Virus record (IMG/VR): IMGVR_UViG_3300010334_000029
Location: 1 to 64,000 of that record
DNA: 64,000 bases
Reading direction: 5' to 3' (one strand)
Source: a virus
A program made the position numbers and the translations under genes. The notes under the pieces were generated by a model. It was not told the origin of the DNA. It did no database searches and saw nothing but the letters and a program-made list of their open reading frames with translations. Shown here piece by piece: positions 29,901-38,486 of the stretch (position 1 is the first letter of the stretch; each line of letters opens with the position of its first letter).

Positions 29901-30193
29901 GTTATTGGTGTAAGATCAGAACACATGGTGACACATTTAAATGATTCTAGTCCATTTACTAGAACTAATATATCAGAATCTACATAAGTAATAAATGTTC
30001 CAGTTACTAAACCTTGAGTAACAAGATCACCGACATTAAAGTTGGTTGTGTTTTCTAGAGTTAATAATTGTGAATTCTCTTCAAGCCATTCATAATATGC
30101 TTTAACAAATGCAATAAAGTTTGGTCCATCTTCTTTATAAAAAGATGGGAACATATTCTCAATAAGAGGTGAGATCTTTGCTTCAATTGACAT
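26975..30193 (-). CDS. gp7: Baseplate wedge subunit gp7-like
   Basis: A 1072-residue protein close in size to T4 gp7 (1032) and in the expected place between gp6 and gp8. The N-terminus (SPLIENMFPSFYKEDGPNFI, then AFVKAYYEWLEE) and the segment 'FDLYRSKGTSRSIDLFLRLV' with 'WFKPQYLEI' fit wedge proteins. The middle contains 'SGLSYNNTDIITIK...NATA' repeats like those in the 1857-residue fibre, an unusual expansion. gp7 with gp6 and gp53 forms the wedge that rearranges during sheath contraction. Confidence 0.78.
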   Translation of the reverse strand: MSIEAKISPLIENMFPSFYKEDGPNFIAFVKAYYEWLEENSQLLTLENTTNFNVGDLVTQGLVTGTFITYVDSDILVLVNGLESFKCVTMCSDLTPITSSSGGSSFIKRGGLSKRMGSIYLTRNLLNIRNIDTTMDLFLTNFKEKYLCNIEFDVATNKKLLIKNSFDLYRSKGTSRSIDLFLRLVYGVNSNVYYPGDDLFKLSEGEWFKPQYLEIATTGYSSSRAIQLVGKTITGVSSGSQAFVEKYIKHEISNGFSHTLYVTNVSGTFKRGELIKADRVYPDSPTILGSLGELSDITSSYSDFKIGDIVDVTSTNGINGKAKVISLNNSTGFVRFKLLDSGWGYSVNIGNTDPLFLQDHSQTIVSDNVLFLSNIAFGNSISAVSVSSSGLSYNNTDIITIKSQYLNATARPITNSSGGVTSIILMHPGAGFFGGTPLISVANSTGGSTTGSGLSTTFTYEIPKKQFTYFEDIIQKQALIYVNSVIPSSELNSGANILVSNGTATIGSGSLVTYNRTSSNTGTTQVLLSNNFMVKANNKLILASNTQVTANIESYIDVSATGKLVNLPSVGYLSIDGTSYISLPIGEQLYQKNKIGEIIASAIISDAIAIKGLIPVNNITGTFLIGSNLNSSSTTLNTVLNNFQSEFGLFQVNNTFVTTETVPSAKIIIPFTGVNANLIRVSGGESAKYNVGAIYDSETISLNTDIIANSFMYNARLSSNQFNLAAQTTANLNSIIFNSLKYKDFVLGSIYNLGSTSSGYDYTYNPYLLTYQPYTSGYNHRDRIFTVTNINGSFLPGEYIQQSITDTRSVLNVANSTPFIVGERVYTANNTVNYIANATVVSIVSNAITVNNIQGTLRDIDNLKKFANTSTTIDITSVSTSNTVIIAKGILKALSANTMYVKRIQFTNYFSNTLNVVGSISGATANISTINLDYSTDPIGWNASIQSDVFTSNNVVTGLSVTDSGFGFIGGQEATFTIDGKYGTATVIDVGLGNGSGRYKNHKGFVSDLSKIHDGNYYQEYSYDIISRIPLEKYSDMFKKVMHTAGTKFFGSILLDTVVSTKVSIANSYITF

Positions 30194-31965
30194 CAGACTC
30201 GTACACCCTCAGCAATTATTGAAGTATCTGTACTGATGATATTTAGAATTACATTATTCATCACTTGTATATCTTTACTTTCTGGATATGCATAAACTCT
30301 AATCTCTGAACCAGTAAATGCTTCAAGAATAAAGTTACTAAGTTGTAACAAGCCTGTAGTATAATCAATTGTTCCTATTTTAACTATAGGCTCGTTAGTA
30401 TAAGCAGACACAATATTTAGCATACCCATACCATCATCTTTAATGTATGAATTAAGACCTTTATATGTAAATGTAGTTGAATACACACTATAGTTTGACT
30501 CGGTAAAGTGACGAACTGATAATGGAACACCAAAGTTTACATTGAAAGTAGTATAAGTCCCAAGAGTAGGAATAAAAGTTTTAATTAGTTGAACATCAGT
30601 CTCATTTGAGATAATTGATAGTTGTGAATTGTCAATCTGCTGGCATAACTTAGAGTATCTAAATGTACTACTAAAGTTATTGAGATTATTGATTGCATAC
30701 TGTGTAATACCTGAAGTAACAATAGTCTGAATATCACTAGGAGTTAGACTTGTTACATTGATGTTATATTTTACTTTTGATGTAACTGCTACGTACATAT
30801 ATTCTGGGCTAACAAAGACTGGATCAATTGAGACAGGTGACCTTGGTTTTAAAAACTTAAAATATTCGGCTTTTTTAACATCTGGTACTTGATCAAATTC
30901 CTTAAGATCAACCGCTACAAAAACTTTACCATATTGTGGCGGATCAAGGTTTTCGCCACCATATGCATGAACTGCATTGACTTCTGGGAAGTTAGTCTTA
31001 AGTAGTGTTTCATAATCTTCAGTTGTGATAGCACGTTCTTGTGTTGTAAAATGCCGTGGAGCATTTCTCTTAATTGACTCAATGGATTCAGAAACAGAAC
31101 CACCAGCAGCTACTGATAATGTAGTAATTGTGATTCCAGTCTCACTGCTGATTGGGGAGTCTGAAGTAAACTGATTACACCCATTCGGAAGTTCACCATT
31201 ACAAATTCTATATTCTACTGCAATTACAGAATTATTCTTAGGAAGTCGACCACTAACTCCATCACCAAAGACAATCTCATATGAATCATTTTCAGCCCCT
31301 TGAATGAAAAAGACTTGTGATGTAGCGCTTAGATCAAATAAAGACTTAGCTTGTTTATAGACAACTGGATTTGCTCCATTATCTTCAAACACAGTAACTG
31401 TAATACTTGAAGTATCAATGTTTTTATTTGATAGAAGAATTCGATCATGATTACCATAGGCATAAGTAAATGTATCTGTTATATAATATCCTTCATAGAT
31501 ATCAAAGATACCACCAAAGAATCTAGAAGTATTTACAGTCTCATAAGCATCTAGAATAATATTCTCTGGTATTGAAAATGTAAATGTCTTATTAAATTGA
31601 GTACTTGTAAAAGTAGTGCCTTTAGTTGCTAATAATGAAGTCTTTGTGAGATCGTTTGACTTTACAACAATAGCAATCTTAGCAACGGCGGATTTAAATG
31701 ATCGAGGAGTATAGTTGAGTTCTTTGGCGTGTGATACCACAGAATCTCTAAGTTGAGCAGAATCCAAAAACATTTCACTACCGATCATATTCAAATAGAA
31801 TGAGTTGTGAAACGTGTTATATGAAAGCAAATCCAATAGAACTGACATATTTGAACCATCAAAATCATAGTCATTAAATTTGGATTGTGTCTTTAGATAT
31901 GACTTAAATGTATTCTTGATTGTATCAAAATCAAGGGAGCTTAAAATGATACTGGAATTTGCCAT
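30193..31965 (-). CDS. gp6: Baseplate wedge subunit gp6-like (gpJ fold)
   Basis: A 590-residue wedge protein (T4 gp6 is 660). The N-terminal helix-loop 'DGSNMSVLLDLLSYNTFHNS' followed by FYLNMIGSEMFLDSAQLR is diagnostic for gp6/gpJ baseplate proteins. 'RNAPRHFTTQERAITTEDYE' is the family's central signature and 'YGKVFVAVDL' follows. gp6 forms the continuous ring of the inner baseplate. It overlaps gp7 and gp25 by 1 bp each, indicating coupled translation. A TATAAATA within gp25 (32012-32019) may also drive it. Confidence 0.92.
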   Translation of the reverse strand: MANSSIILSSLDFDTIKNTFKSYLKTQSKFNDYDFDGSNMSVLLDLLSYNTFHNSFYLNMIGSEMFLDSAQLRDSVVSHAKELNYTPRSFKSAVAKIAIVVKSNDLTKTSLLATKGTTFTSTQFNKTFTFSIPENIILDAYETVNTSRFFGGIFDIYEGYYITDTFTYAYGNHDRILLSNKNIDTSSITVTVFEDNGANPVVYKQAKSLFDLSATSQVFFIQGAENDSYEIVFGDGVSGRLPKNNSVIAVEYRICNGELPNGCNQFTSDSPISSETGITITTLSVAAGGSVSESIESIKRNAPRHFTTQERAITTEDYETLLKTNFPEVNAVHAYGGENLDPPQYGKVFVAVDLKEFDQVPDVKKAEYFKFLKPRSPVSIDPVFVSPEYMYVAVTSKVKYNINVTSLTPSDIQTIVTSGITQYAINNLNNFSSTFRYSKLCQQIDNSQLSIISNETDVQLIKTFIPTLGTYTTFNVNFGVPLSVRHFTESNYSVYSTTFTYKGLNSYIKDDGMGMLNIVSAYTNEPIVKIGTIDYTTGLLQLSNFILEAFTGSEIRVYAYPESKDIQVMNNVILNIISTDTSIIAEGVRV

Positions 31966-32390
31966 TAACGTACTCGCTCTAGCGTTAGATTTACTGTAAT
32001 TGGATCTGATTTATTTATAACCATATAAGTAATAGTTACTACATATTGATTCTGATCGTAGTATGGTATAACAGAAACACTTAAAACTATAGCTCTTGGT
32101 TCATATTCTCTAATTGTATCTTGAATATATTTAGAGATTAATTCTGAAGTTGCCGATCCCATTGGTTCAAATAACATCTGACGAAGATCTGATCCAATGC
32201 GTGGTTGATATAAACGCTCACCTCGATTAGTAAGTATCAGATTTTTGATTGATCTACTCACAGCCATTTCATCAACATACCGAACAATGTCTTTAATCAC
32301 TGGGTGTGGATTTAGATTAATAAGAAAGTCGGAATAGCGTTGTAATGCTTTAGCTGAACTTTGTGTAAACTTATCTGATCTAGTAGACAT
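31965..32390 (-). CDS. gp25: Baseplate wedge subunit gp25 (gpW fold)
   Basis: A 141-residue protein matching the gp25/gpW lysozyme-like baseplate family in length and motif order: 'DEMAVSRSIKNLILTNRGER', then LYQPRIGSDLRQMLFEPM, including the conserved R-G-E-R and P-x-x-G-S segments. gp25 links the sheath's first disc to the wedge and is among the most conserved proteins of contractile machines. It lies directly before gp6. Confidence 0.95.
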   Translation of the reverse strand: MSTRSDKFTQSSAKALQRYSDFLINLNPHPVIKDIVRYVDEMAVSRSIKNLILTNRGERLYQPRIGSDLRQMLFEPMGSATSELISKYIQDTIREYEPRAIVLSVSVIPYYDQNQYVVTITYMVINKSDPITVNLTLERVR

Positions 32391-32400
32391 GTTGACTTCC

Positions 32401-33918
32401 TTATGCGATTATAATTGCTGTGTTTGATGTAACTGTCTGAAGTAGATATTTAGAAGTTTGTCCGTATACTTTACAAAAAATTGAAAACCCGACATCAGTA
32501 TTAGTACATGTATACTTATTATTACTTGAAAGTACTTGTACAGTATTTGCGGTTTCAAACTTTATCCATTCATACTGAATTATTTTAACAGCAGAAGGCC
32601 ATGTACCAGTTGAGCATGTAAGTGTGTTAGCCTTCTTTGCCAAGCCACTAATTACCGGTAAATTGTCTGGAGCTAAACTAAATGTTACTGGACCGACTAA
32701 TGCTGATTGTGCTTGTTTGATGTTGGTGTGATTCTCGGCTGTCACAGTGCAGAATAGATTACAATCAAGATCGTCTAAAATTGGACTGTACGAGTTAGTA
32801 TTTGCACCGTAAATGTCTGTTCCGTTTCTAGCCCACTGATATGAATATGTAAATGCCGAATTGTTGCTTACACCATTTGCACTCCAAGTACCATCTGAGC
32901 AAATAACTGTATTTCCTACAGCAGCAGTTCCAGTAATAATTGGTAATTCATCGTTTACTGGTGCTGGTAGATTCATTATTTGATTGACATTGTCTTTGTA
33001 TTGTGTATAATCAGTACTATTGACTGAAGTAATAAAATTGTTTACAGATGATGTATCAAGTACAGGTGTAATGCCTGTCAATGTCTGAACAGTAGATTGA
33101 TGTGAATCAATAACAGATAGAGACTGATTGATTCCGATAATAGATCCATCCATTATAGACTCACCTGTTTTAATTGCATCCTGAATTGTCTTGACAGCAC
33201 TGAGTGCATTATCTAGATCATTCAGTGTAATACCGGCATCATTCAGTGTTTCACAGATACTATTGGCAATAGCTTTAGCTATTTTCTTTTCTAGGTCTAA
33301 TGCTGCTTGTTCTACAGCATCTTTTGCCTTTCGTTCATATTTTTGTAATTCTTCTAAAGCGCAAGCTTTAAGTTTATCTTCAACTTGTCTAGCAACAGTG
33401 ATAAGCTTTGCAAGTGCTTTGGTGACTTCAACAATACGACTAATAAGATCTATAAGTGCTTCAATATCAGGGAGAATTTTACCTATAGTTTGCTTGACAA
33501 TAAACTTAGGTAGTTCGAATGGATTGAGAGGAACACTTAATAGAGGAAATAACTTTTCTAATTCTTTCTGAATTGGCTTTGTAAGTGAATCTAATTCATC
33601 ACCAATATCATTAAGTGCCTTTTCTAGTTTCTGCTGAAGGTTGTCACAATCAGTTACTTTTTCAATTTCTTTTGTGAGCTTGTTGATTCGTTTTGCTAGA
33701 GTAGAACCTTTATTTGCTCTAGCATCTTGAACCTGCTTACCTGATTTTATTTTACAGTCGCCAGACAGATTAGACGGGTTTACTGGTATTGGTGGAACTA
33801 TAGTTGCCGCCGTAATATCAGCTAAATTCTTATTGAGTTTTGCTTGATCTACTTTAATAGGCTTATCAGCATCAATTAATGCTTGTATTGCAGAAGGTAC
33901 TGGTGGTATAGATGCCAT
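32401..33918 (-). CDS. Baseplate-associated protein: helical N-terminus plus two Ig-like domains
   Basis: A 505-residue protein between gp5 and gp25. Residues about 60-300 are strongly helical with heptad-like Leu/Lys/Glu patterns (LDSLTKPIQKELEKLFPLLS; KYERKAKDAVEQAALDLEKK) and one Cys near each helix group. Residues about 325-505 hold two tandem Ig-like repeats, each with 'VGNTVICSDGTWS' or 'KANTLTCSTGTWP' and a W-Y core. I do not recognise the helical part. Position suggests a hub or tip accessory, with the Ig domains perhaps exposed for surface contact. Confidence 0.7.
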   Translation of the reverse strand: MASIPPVPSAIQALIDADKPIKVDQAKLNKNLADITAATIVPPIPVNPSNLSGDCKIKSGKQVQDARANKGSTLAKRINKLTKEIEKVTDCDNLQQKLEKALNDIGDELDSLTKPIQKELEKLFPLLSVPLNPFELPKFIVKQTIGKILPDIEALIDLISRIVEVTKALAKLITVARQVEDKLKACALEELQKYERKAKDAVEQAALDLEKKIAKAIANSICETLNDAGITLNDLDNALSAVKTIQDAIKTGESIMDGSIIGINQSLSVIDSHQSTVQTLTGITPVLDTSSVNNFITSVNSTDYTQYKDNVNQIMNLPAPVNDELPIITGTAAVGNTVICSDGTWSANGVSNNSAFTYSYQWARNGTDIYGANTNSYSPILDDLDCNLFCTVTAENHTNIKQAQSALVGPVTFSLAPDNLPVISGLAKKANTLTCSTGTWPSAVKIIQYEWIKFETANTVQVLSSNNKYTCTNTDVGFSIFCKVYGQTSKYLLQTVTSNTAIIIA

Positions 33919-34820
33919 TACTTAGACTCCGTCAAAATGCCAGATTCAAATATAAAAGATCTTCCACCAACAATAATAGCATCATTCACACCATCGCCGG
34001 GTGTTACATGAGTTACGGATTTAATTCCACCCACCGTAGTATTTAAACCACCTGGGGCAGCAACAGTAACATCAGTGCCGGAATTAAGCGAGATTCCATT
34101 TTGACCATTTAGGCTAAGTCTACCAGCAGCAGATAGTTTTATATTGCCTTCAGTGTTTATTGATACATCACTTTTTACAATTGCCGTCAAAGTACCTTCA
34201 ACACTGAGATTACAGTCACCTTTTATGGCGATCTTTTTAGCACCACCCACAATATCAAAACTATCACCTACGGACTTAATCACCATTCGACCACCGGCAT
34301 TAATTTCAATTGAAGTTCCAGATTTATGGAAGATATGGATTCGTTCTTGCCCTGGCGTATCATCAAGTTCAATAGCATGCCCAGCTCTAGTCTGAATAAC
34401 TCGGTTGTAAGGATACTCTGCAGCATATGCCGAATCGGGTTCTACGGGATGAGCCTTTTCTTTTTTGATAGTCTGTTGTCCCCGAGCAAGAGCAGGTACT
34501 GAATGCTTGGCATTGTCCATATCTGGAATTACTGGAAAAGTACCCATAATCATTGCAATCTGCTTTTCTCGACCGTCCATATAAAAGCCGATAACTCTTG
34601 ATCCTACTGATAACTGAGGTGTGTCTCCATTGCCTTCAAAACTACCACTAGTAGTGGGCATCATAACTTGAGCCCAGTCTAAATCATCCGTTGGGATATC
34701 ATCATGAACATTAAAGATTCTAACTTTTGCCCGACCAAGTTTTAATTCGTCATTCACATCTTCAACTATTCCAACAAACCAACGGAAGCCATCTTCACCT
34801 AGAAACTGAGTAGTACTCAT
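33918..34820 (-). CDS. gp5: Central tail spike gp5-like without lysozyme domain
   Basis: A 300-residue spike. An OB-fold N-terminal domain (KLGRAKVRIFNVHDD; VGSRVIGFYMDGREKQIAMI, then MGTFP) is followed by a triple beta-helix needle (TSIEINAGGRMVIKSVGDSF; GNIKLSAAGRLSLNGQNGIS). T4 gp5 (575 residues) also carries a muramidase between these parts; here it is absent. The lytic functions lie instead in the protein at 42731-44659. gp5 sits on gp27 and pierces the outer membrane. Confidence 0.9.
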   Translation of the reverse strand: MSTTQFLGEDGFRWFVGIVEDVNDELKLGRAKVRIFNVHDDIPTDDLDWAQVMMPTTSGSFEGNGDTPQLSVGSRVIGFYMDGREKQIAMIMGTFPVIPDMDNAKHSVPALARGQQTIKKEKAHPVEPDSAYAAEYPYNRVIQTRAGHAIELDDTPGQERIHIFHKSGTSIEINAGGRMVIKSVGDSFDIVGGAKKIAIKGDCNLSVEGTLTAIVKSDVSINTEGNIKLSAAGRLSLNGQNGISLNSGTDVTVAAPGGLNTTVGGIKSVTHVTPGDGVNDAIIVGGRSFIFESGILTESK

Positions 34821-36160
34821 TATGCATTATCCTCGAAATCACCCTTAATTAGTTCTAGAGACATTGTGTGTTGTGGTCTATCACTATTTAAGATTATATG
34901 TCTAACTTTAGCAACTAAATAATTACCAGTATTCAACCGAGCTTTAGTTTTACCATTGTCAATTGATGTTGCTGCTGGTAAGTGACAAATAAGCATGTCA
35001 CCAATATCTATATCAGTATCACCATAAATGTAAATCTGAATTTTATTCTGATCTATTTTTAATGCTTCAGCAATGCCGACACTTAGAGCAGCAGGGTATT
35101 GTGTCTTTGGGTTTGCACTAGAGATTGGAACTAATCTAGTAGCAGAAGTAGTCTTACCTTGAGTTCTGGTATAAGTTGAACTATTAAGTGAAGCTTTATC
35201 ATTACCACTTGCAGTTTTAAGTGTATTTGTTCCTACATTATCAGTATATGTAACTGTATTTAAATTACCCATAATAGTATCTAGTGAGTTTACACTATTT
35301 GTAAAGCCGCCAAGACCCGACACCGAACAAGCATCACCACTTGTTGGTCTGTTATATGCAATGATATTACGGATATTCACATCTTCAATTTTGATTTTTC
35401 TGTGAGTGTCAAAGAAGAATTCTTTATCAGTTCCTTTTGCTACACTTTTAGCACCATCATCCATCAGTCTTGCTAATGATGCCAGACGATAGCCTTTCTT
35501 ACCTTCAAAGAAAAATAATCGTGAAAAGTTATATTTGACTGAATACGACTTTTGGCGAATATAATCAATTGCTTCAAATGGGCGCATCTTGTGTAGATTC
35601 TTACTGATAATTCCTGAGGTCTTTTCTAGATCAACTTCTCTAGCCGTCTGAAGATCATCCTTTAGAATCTTGCCTATTAGTTCGTCACCTGCTCCATTGA
35701 ACTTACGCTTGACAAATAATCTTGAATTGCTCAACATATCAGCAGAAACTAATTGAAGTGTATATGTAACATTCTTATTATTCTCATGTACTTCATGATC
35801 AAAAATGTCATTCACTCGGAATAGTAGTGTCAGAGCTGTATTATTCTTTGGTGTACGAATTGAGATTGTGGCATATTCTTCTTTGAGAATTGGGAAACTT
35901 TCTAGTAAGCCAATTGAGTCTGATATATTCAATTCAGCAAAGATTACAGGTGACATAATAGACTTGAAGATCTGAATACCTTTGGCGTGATCCATTAGAC
36001 TAAACTTACGATTTCCGTCCTGACTTACCAATGAAACATCAAGTATTTCTACATCACCCGCAAGAATATCAGTTCCTGCTGTTTTTGATACATTTGTAGT
36101 AGCACCTAAGGTAGTTAAAACAGTTTCAATGCCAGATAAAATGTCTTTAATAAAACTCAT
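34820..36160 (-). CDS. gp27: Baseplate hub gp27-like
   Basis: A 446-residue protein (T4 gp27 391) directly upstream of gp5 and overlapping it by 1 bp. Features of the hub family: 'FAELNISDSIGLLESFPILK' followed by EEYATISIRTP, a tail-tube-like domain, then 'MRPFEAIDYIRQKSYSV' before a FFFEGKKGYRLASL strand. gp27 trimers adapt the six-fold tube to the three-fold spike. A Ser/Thr-rich loop (about residues 300-340) is an insertion relative to T4. Confidence 0.82.
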   Translation of the reverse strand: MSFIKDILSGIETVLTTLGATTNVSKTAGTDILAGDVEILDVSLVSQDGNRKFSLMDHAKGIQIFKSIMSPVIFAELNISDSIGLLESFPILKEEYATISIRTPKNNTALTLLFRVNDIFDHEVHENNKNVTYTLQLVSADMLSNSRLFVKRKFNGAGDELIGKILKDDLQTAREVDLEKTSGIISKNLHKMRPFEAIDYIRQKSYSVKYNFSRLFFFEGKKGYRLASLARLMDDGAKSVAKGTDKEFFFDTHRKIKIEDVNIRNIIAYNRPTSGDACSVSGLGGFTNSVNSLDTIMGNLNTVTYTDNVGTNTLKTASGNDKASLNSSTYTRTQGKTTSATRLVPISSANPKTQYPAALSVGIAEALKIDQNKIQIYIYGDTDIDIGDMLICHLPAATSIDNGKTKARLNTGNYLVAKVRHIILNSDRPQHTMSLELIKGDFEDNA

Positions 36161-37068
36161 GCTGATCTCATAATCCGTTTTAGTTCTTCCTCAGCAGTTC
36201 CTTTATAATTAGAACCGATAAGTTGAATATATCTTTTCTTGGTGTTTTCTTCATATTCATAGTCAAGATATGTTACTGGACTCCAATATGTATTGTCAAC
36301 TTCAGCCATAGTCTTTACAGAAGCACCAGAGACAATTTCACCGGTAGCACCTGATTCATGACCAGTTACAGTAAAGCCAGTGAATGTGTCAGACAAAGAG
36401 AAAAACTGACCTGCTGGAATAGATGGATCTACAGGAAAGCCTACAGTGTGTTGAATTGTTATATTAGACCCATTTACATCTTTTACAAATGCATAGATGG
36501 TTGGATCATTATTTACTTGAACTTCTTCATCTTTGATGAATGTACCAGCCGCATTACTTAGATTAAGTATAATAGTCTGATTAGTAAATAGAATAGAATC
36601 ATCTTGCTTACGGACATATTTCTTCACCAGGCCGTATGAATCAAGAACTACTTCATAATACTTTCGATGTGAACCATTAAAGACATCATTTGAAAGCTGA
36701 TTAAATTGATCTGGTGTTAATTCTGTATGATCGTTTATCCAGTCTAGTCTATAATGCTTTATCTTGCGCGAAGCAGTTTCAATAGACCCATATTTGCTTT
36801 TAATGTGTCTAGCTAAATCCACATCGGATAGAGGCAGATCATAATAAGGATCAATAGTTTCATTAGCATACCAAACAAGCCAAGTATAACCTGGATCATC
36901 ATAGTAGTTAGCTGATAATTGGTCAATTCGATCATCATCCTTCATTGTATAAGGATAAAATAGAGAATATGAAGCTTTTGACTTCTGACTTAACTGACCT
37001 TTAGCTAGAATGTTTCTGACATCATAGCCATTATATGAGATGATAGGAAGTTTATTAAAGTAGTTCAT
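36157..37068 (-). CDS. gp53: Baseplate wedge subunit gp53-like
   Basis: A 303-residue wedge protein, longer than T4 gp53 (196). The N-terminal gp53 core is clear: 'DDDRIDQLSANYYDDPGYTW', then LVWYANETIDPYYDLPLS, with the D-P-Y-Y pattern also seen in T4. The last about 140 residues add a beta domain (EEVQVNNDPTIYAFVKDVNG) and end SNYKGTAEEELKRIM. gp53 clips neighbouring wedges together. It overlaps gp27 and gp48 by 4 bp each. Confidence 0.85.
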   Translation of the reverse strand: MNYFNKLPIISYNGYDVRNILAKGQLSQKSKASYSLFYPYTMKDDDRIDQLSANYYDDPGYTWLVWYANETIDPYYDLPLSDVDLARHIKSKYGSIETASRKIKHYRLDWINDHTELTPDQFNQLSNDVFNGSHRKYYEVVLDSYGLVKKYVRKQDDSILFTNQTIILNLSNAAGTFIKDEEVQVNNDPTIYAFVKDVNGSNITIQHTVGFPVDPSIPAGQFFSLSDTFTGFTVTGHESGATGEIVSGASVKTMAEVDNTYWSPVTYLDYEYEENTKKRYIQLIGSNYKGTAEEELKRIMRSA

Positions 37069-38039
37069 GGTTTAGCATCCATTACAGCTTGGACCGCACT
37101 TTTAATTGCTTTAGTAGCGCCAGGAAATGCATTTGTTATAGCTTGAGCACTTTCTAATAATGTATCAAGACCACTATTACTATCCCAATCTCCGGATAGC
37201 ATGTATTCAATCTCCATAAAACTAATAGTAATAGTAGTAGCAACAGCACCATTAGTTCCATGGAAAAAACCAGGAGAACCACCAGGTGTATAATTAACAC
37301 TTACACCTTTCATAACGCATTTTTTATAGCGTATAATACTGGTATCTGAATTCCAACCCCAAGGAGCAAGACCACCGGTATCCCAAGGGTAAAAATTAAG
37401 CTGAACCATATTTGGGTAATTTAAAAGAGCAGCAGATCCTGCAAATGTATTTTTTGGGAGTGCTGATTCTTTTAAAACCTTGATAATTTTCTGTAAGGTG
37501 TTACTTTCCGTTTCATTCTTAGGATAAAATGTCCATGAATGACTGAAATCTCTTAGTTCGGGGCCTGTGAACATAACTGAGGGATTTGGGTTTGGAGCAG
37601 TTCCTGTCATTTGTTGAATAGCAGAAGTAATTTGATCGGCTGAAATTACTTTATCAATTGCACCACCAATTTTACCCAAAAATTTACTATAACCCCCAAA
37701 GTATGCATCAACTCCTGCACCCAACACATTTGATGCAGTACTCTTAATTAATTCGCCTGAATTACGTGCTAATGCCGCTCTCAATCCAGGCCCTATATCA
37801 TTAACACTATCACCATTGATTATATCTCCAACGGATTCAAGATTCTGATTATTATTATTATAACCAACCGAAGTATTATCTCTAAGATCTACAGGTAGTG
37901 GGAAATAGATAATCTTCTTTGTTTTAAATTCAGAGCTTGTAAATGGTGCAGGTCTACTATACTCACCAAGTGTCAACTGGGTATAATACTTACCGAGATA
38001 TGAATCGGTTGGGCTATTAATTTGAATTGTATCAACCAT
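37065..38039 (-). CDS. gp48: Tail tube cap/baseplate gp48-like
   Basis: A 324-residue protein (T4 gp48 364). The C-terminal half has the tail-tube fold signature of gp48: 'MFTGPELRDFSHSWTFYPKN', ETESNTLQKIIKVLKESALPK, and VQLNFYPW. The N-terminal third is glycine- and serine-rich and helical. gp48 sits on the hub and starts tube assembly with gp54. The location in the hub operon is as expected. Confidence 0.85.
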   Translation of the reverse strand: MVDTIQINSPTDSYLGKYYTQLTLGEYSRPAPFTSSEFKTKKIIYFPLPVDLRDNTSVGYNNNNQNLESVGDIINGDSVNDIGPGLRAALARNSGELIKSTASNVLGAGVDAYFGGYSKFLGKIGGAIDKVISADQITSAIQQMTGTAPNPNPSVMFTGPELRDFSHSWTFYPKNETESNTLQKIIKVLKESALPKNTFAGSAALLNYPNMVQLNFYPWDTGGLAPWGWNSDTSIIRYKKCVMKGVSVNYTPGGSPGFFHGTNGAVATTITISFMEIEYMLSGDWDSNSGLDTLLESAQAITNAFPGATKAIKSAVQAVMDAKP

Positions 38040-38434
38040 TATACGGCCGCCAAGATTTCAATATTAGAATCTGATTTCTTACTTGAAATCTTGGTTTCTG
38101 GGTTAATCTTTTGCAGATATGTCTTAATATCAGTGATAGATTTACTTCTGAGATCCGCCATGTTAGTAGCTCCTATCTTAGAAGGTTCCTTTCCTGCCAA
38201 TCCGAAGAATTCATTTGAAGCACCAGTAATAATTGTATCAGTTTTCAAAGCAGCAAATGCTTCTACACTCTGATATGATGCACCAATATTAAACATAGAT
38301 TCTGCTACATTTTTAGCAGGGAGTCTAGAATTGGATGCTAGATTGCTGACAACATTACCGATGATATTATCTACTGCACTTCCAATAATAGACTTTGCAG
38401 AATCTTTAATAAAACTTCCGACATTAAATGCCAT
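38039..38434 (-). CDS. Small hub-operon protein, unknown function
   Basis: A 131-residue protein starting MAFNVGSFIKDSAKSIIGSA, with amphipathic helices in the first 60 residues and no recognised family. It is the first gene of the leftward baseplate operon, directly behind a late promoter (38468-38475), and overlaps gp48 by 1 bp. A role as gp48 partner or assembly factor is possible, but nothing in the sequence proves it. Confidence 0.65.
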   Translation of the reverse strand: MAFNVGSFIKDSAKSIIGSAVDNIIGNVVSNLASNSRLPAKNVAESMFNIGASYQSVEAFAALKTDTIITGASNEFFGLAGKEPSKIGATNMADLRSKSITDIKTYLQKINPETKISSKKSDSNIEILAAV

Positions 38435-38453
38435 GAATGTTTCCTTTTGTTTT

Positions 38454-38461
38454 TATAAATA
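38454..38461 (+). promoter_or_regulatory. T4-type late promoter, rightward (gp4 operon)
   Basis: TATAAATA on the plus strand, 26 bp before the gp4 start; it faces and overlaps the leftward late promoter. Confidence 0.7.
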
Positions 38462-38467
38462 TATCTT

Positions 38468-38475
38468 TATTTATA
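38468..38475 (-). promoter_or_regulatory. T4-type late promoter, leftward (baseplate operon)
   Basis: TATAAATA on the minus strand, about 34 bp before the first baseplate gene. It lies 7 bp beyond an opposite-facing TATAAATA, so both polymerases would compete for the same 22 bp. Confidence 0.7.
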
Positions 38476-38486
38476 TTGGATTTTAG

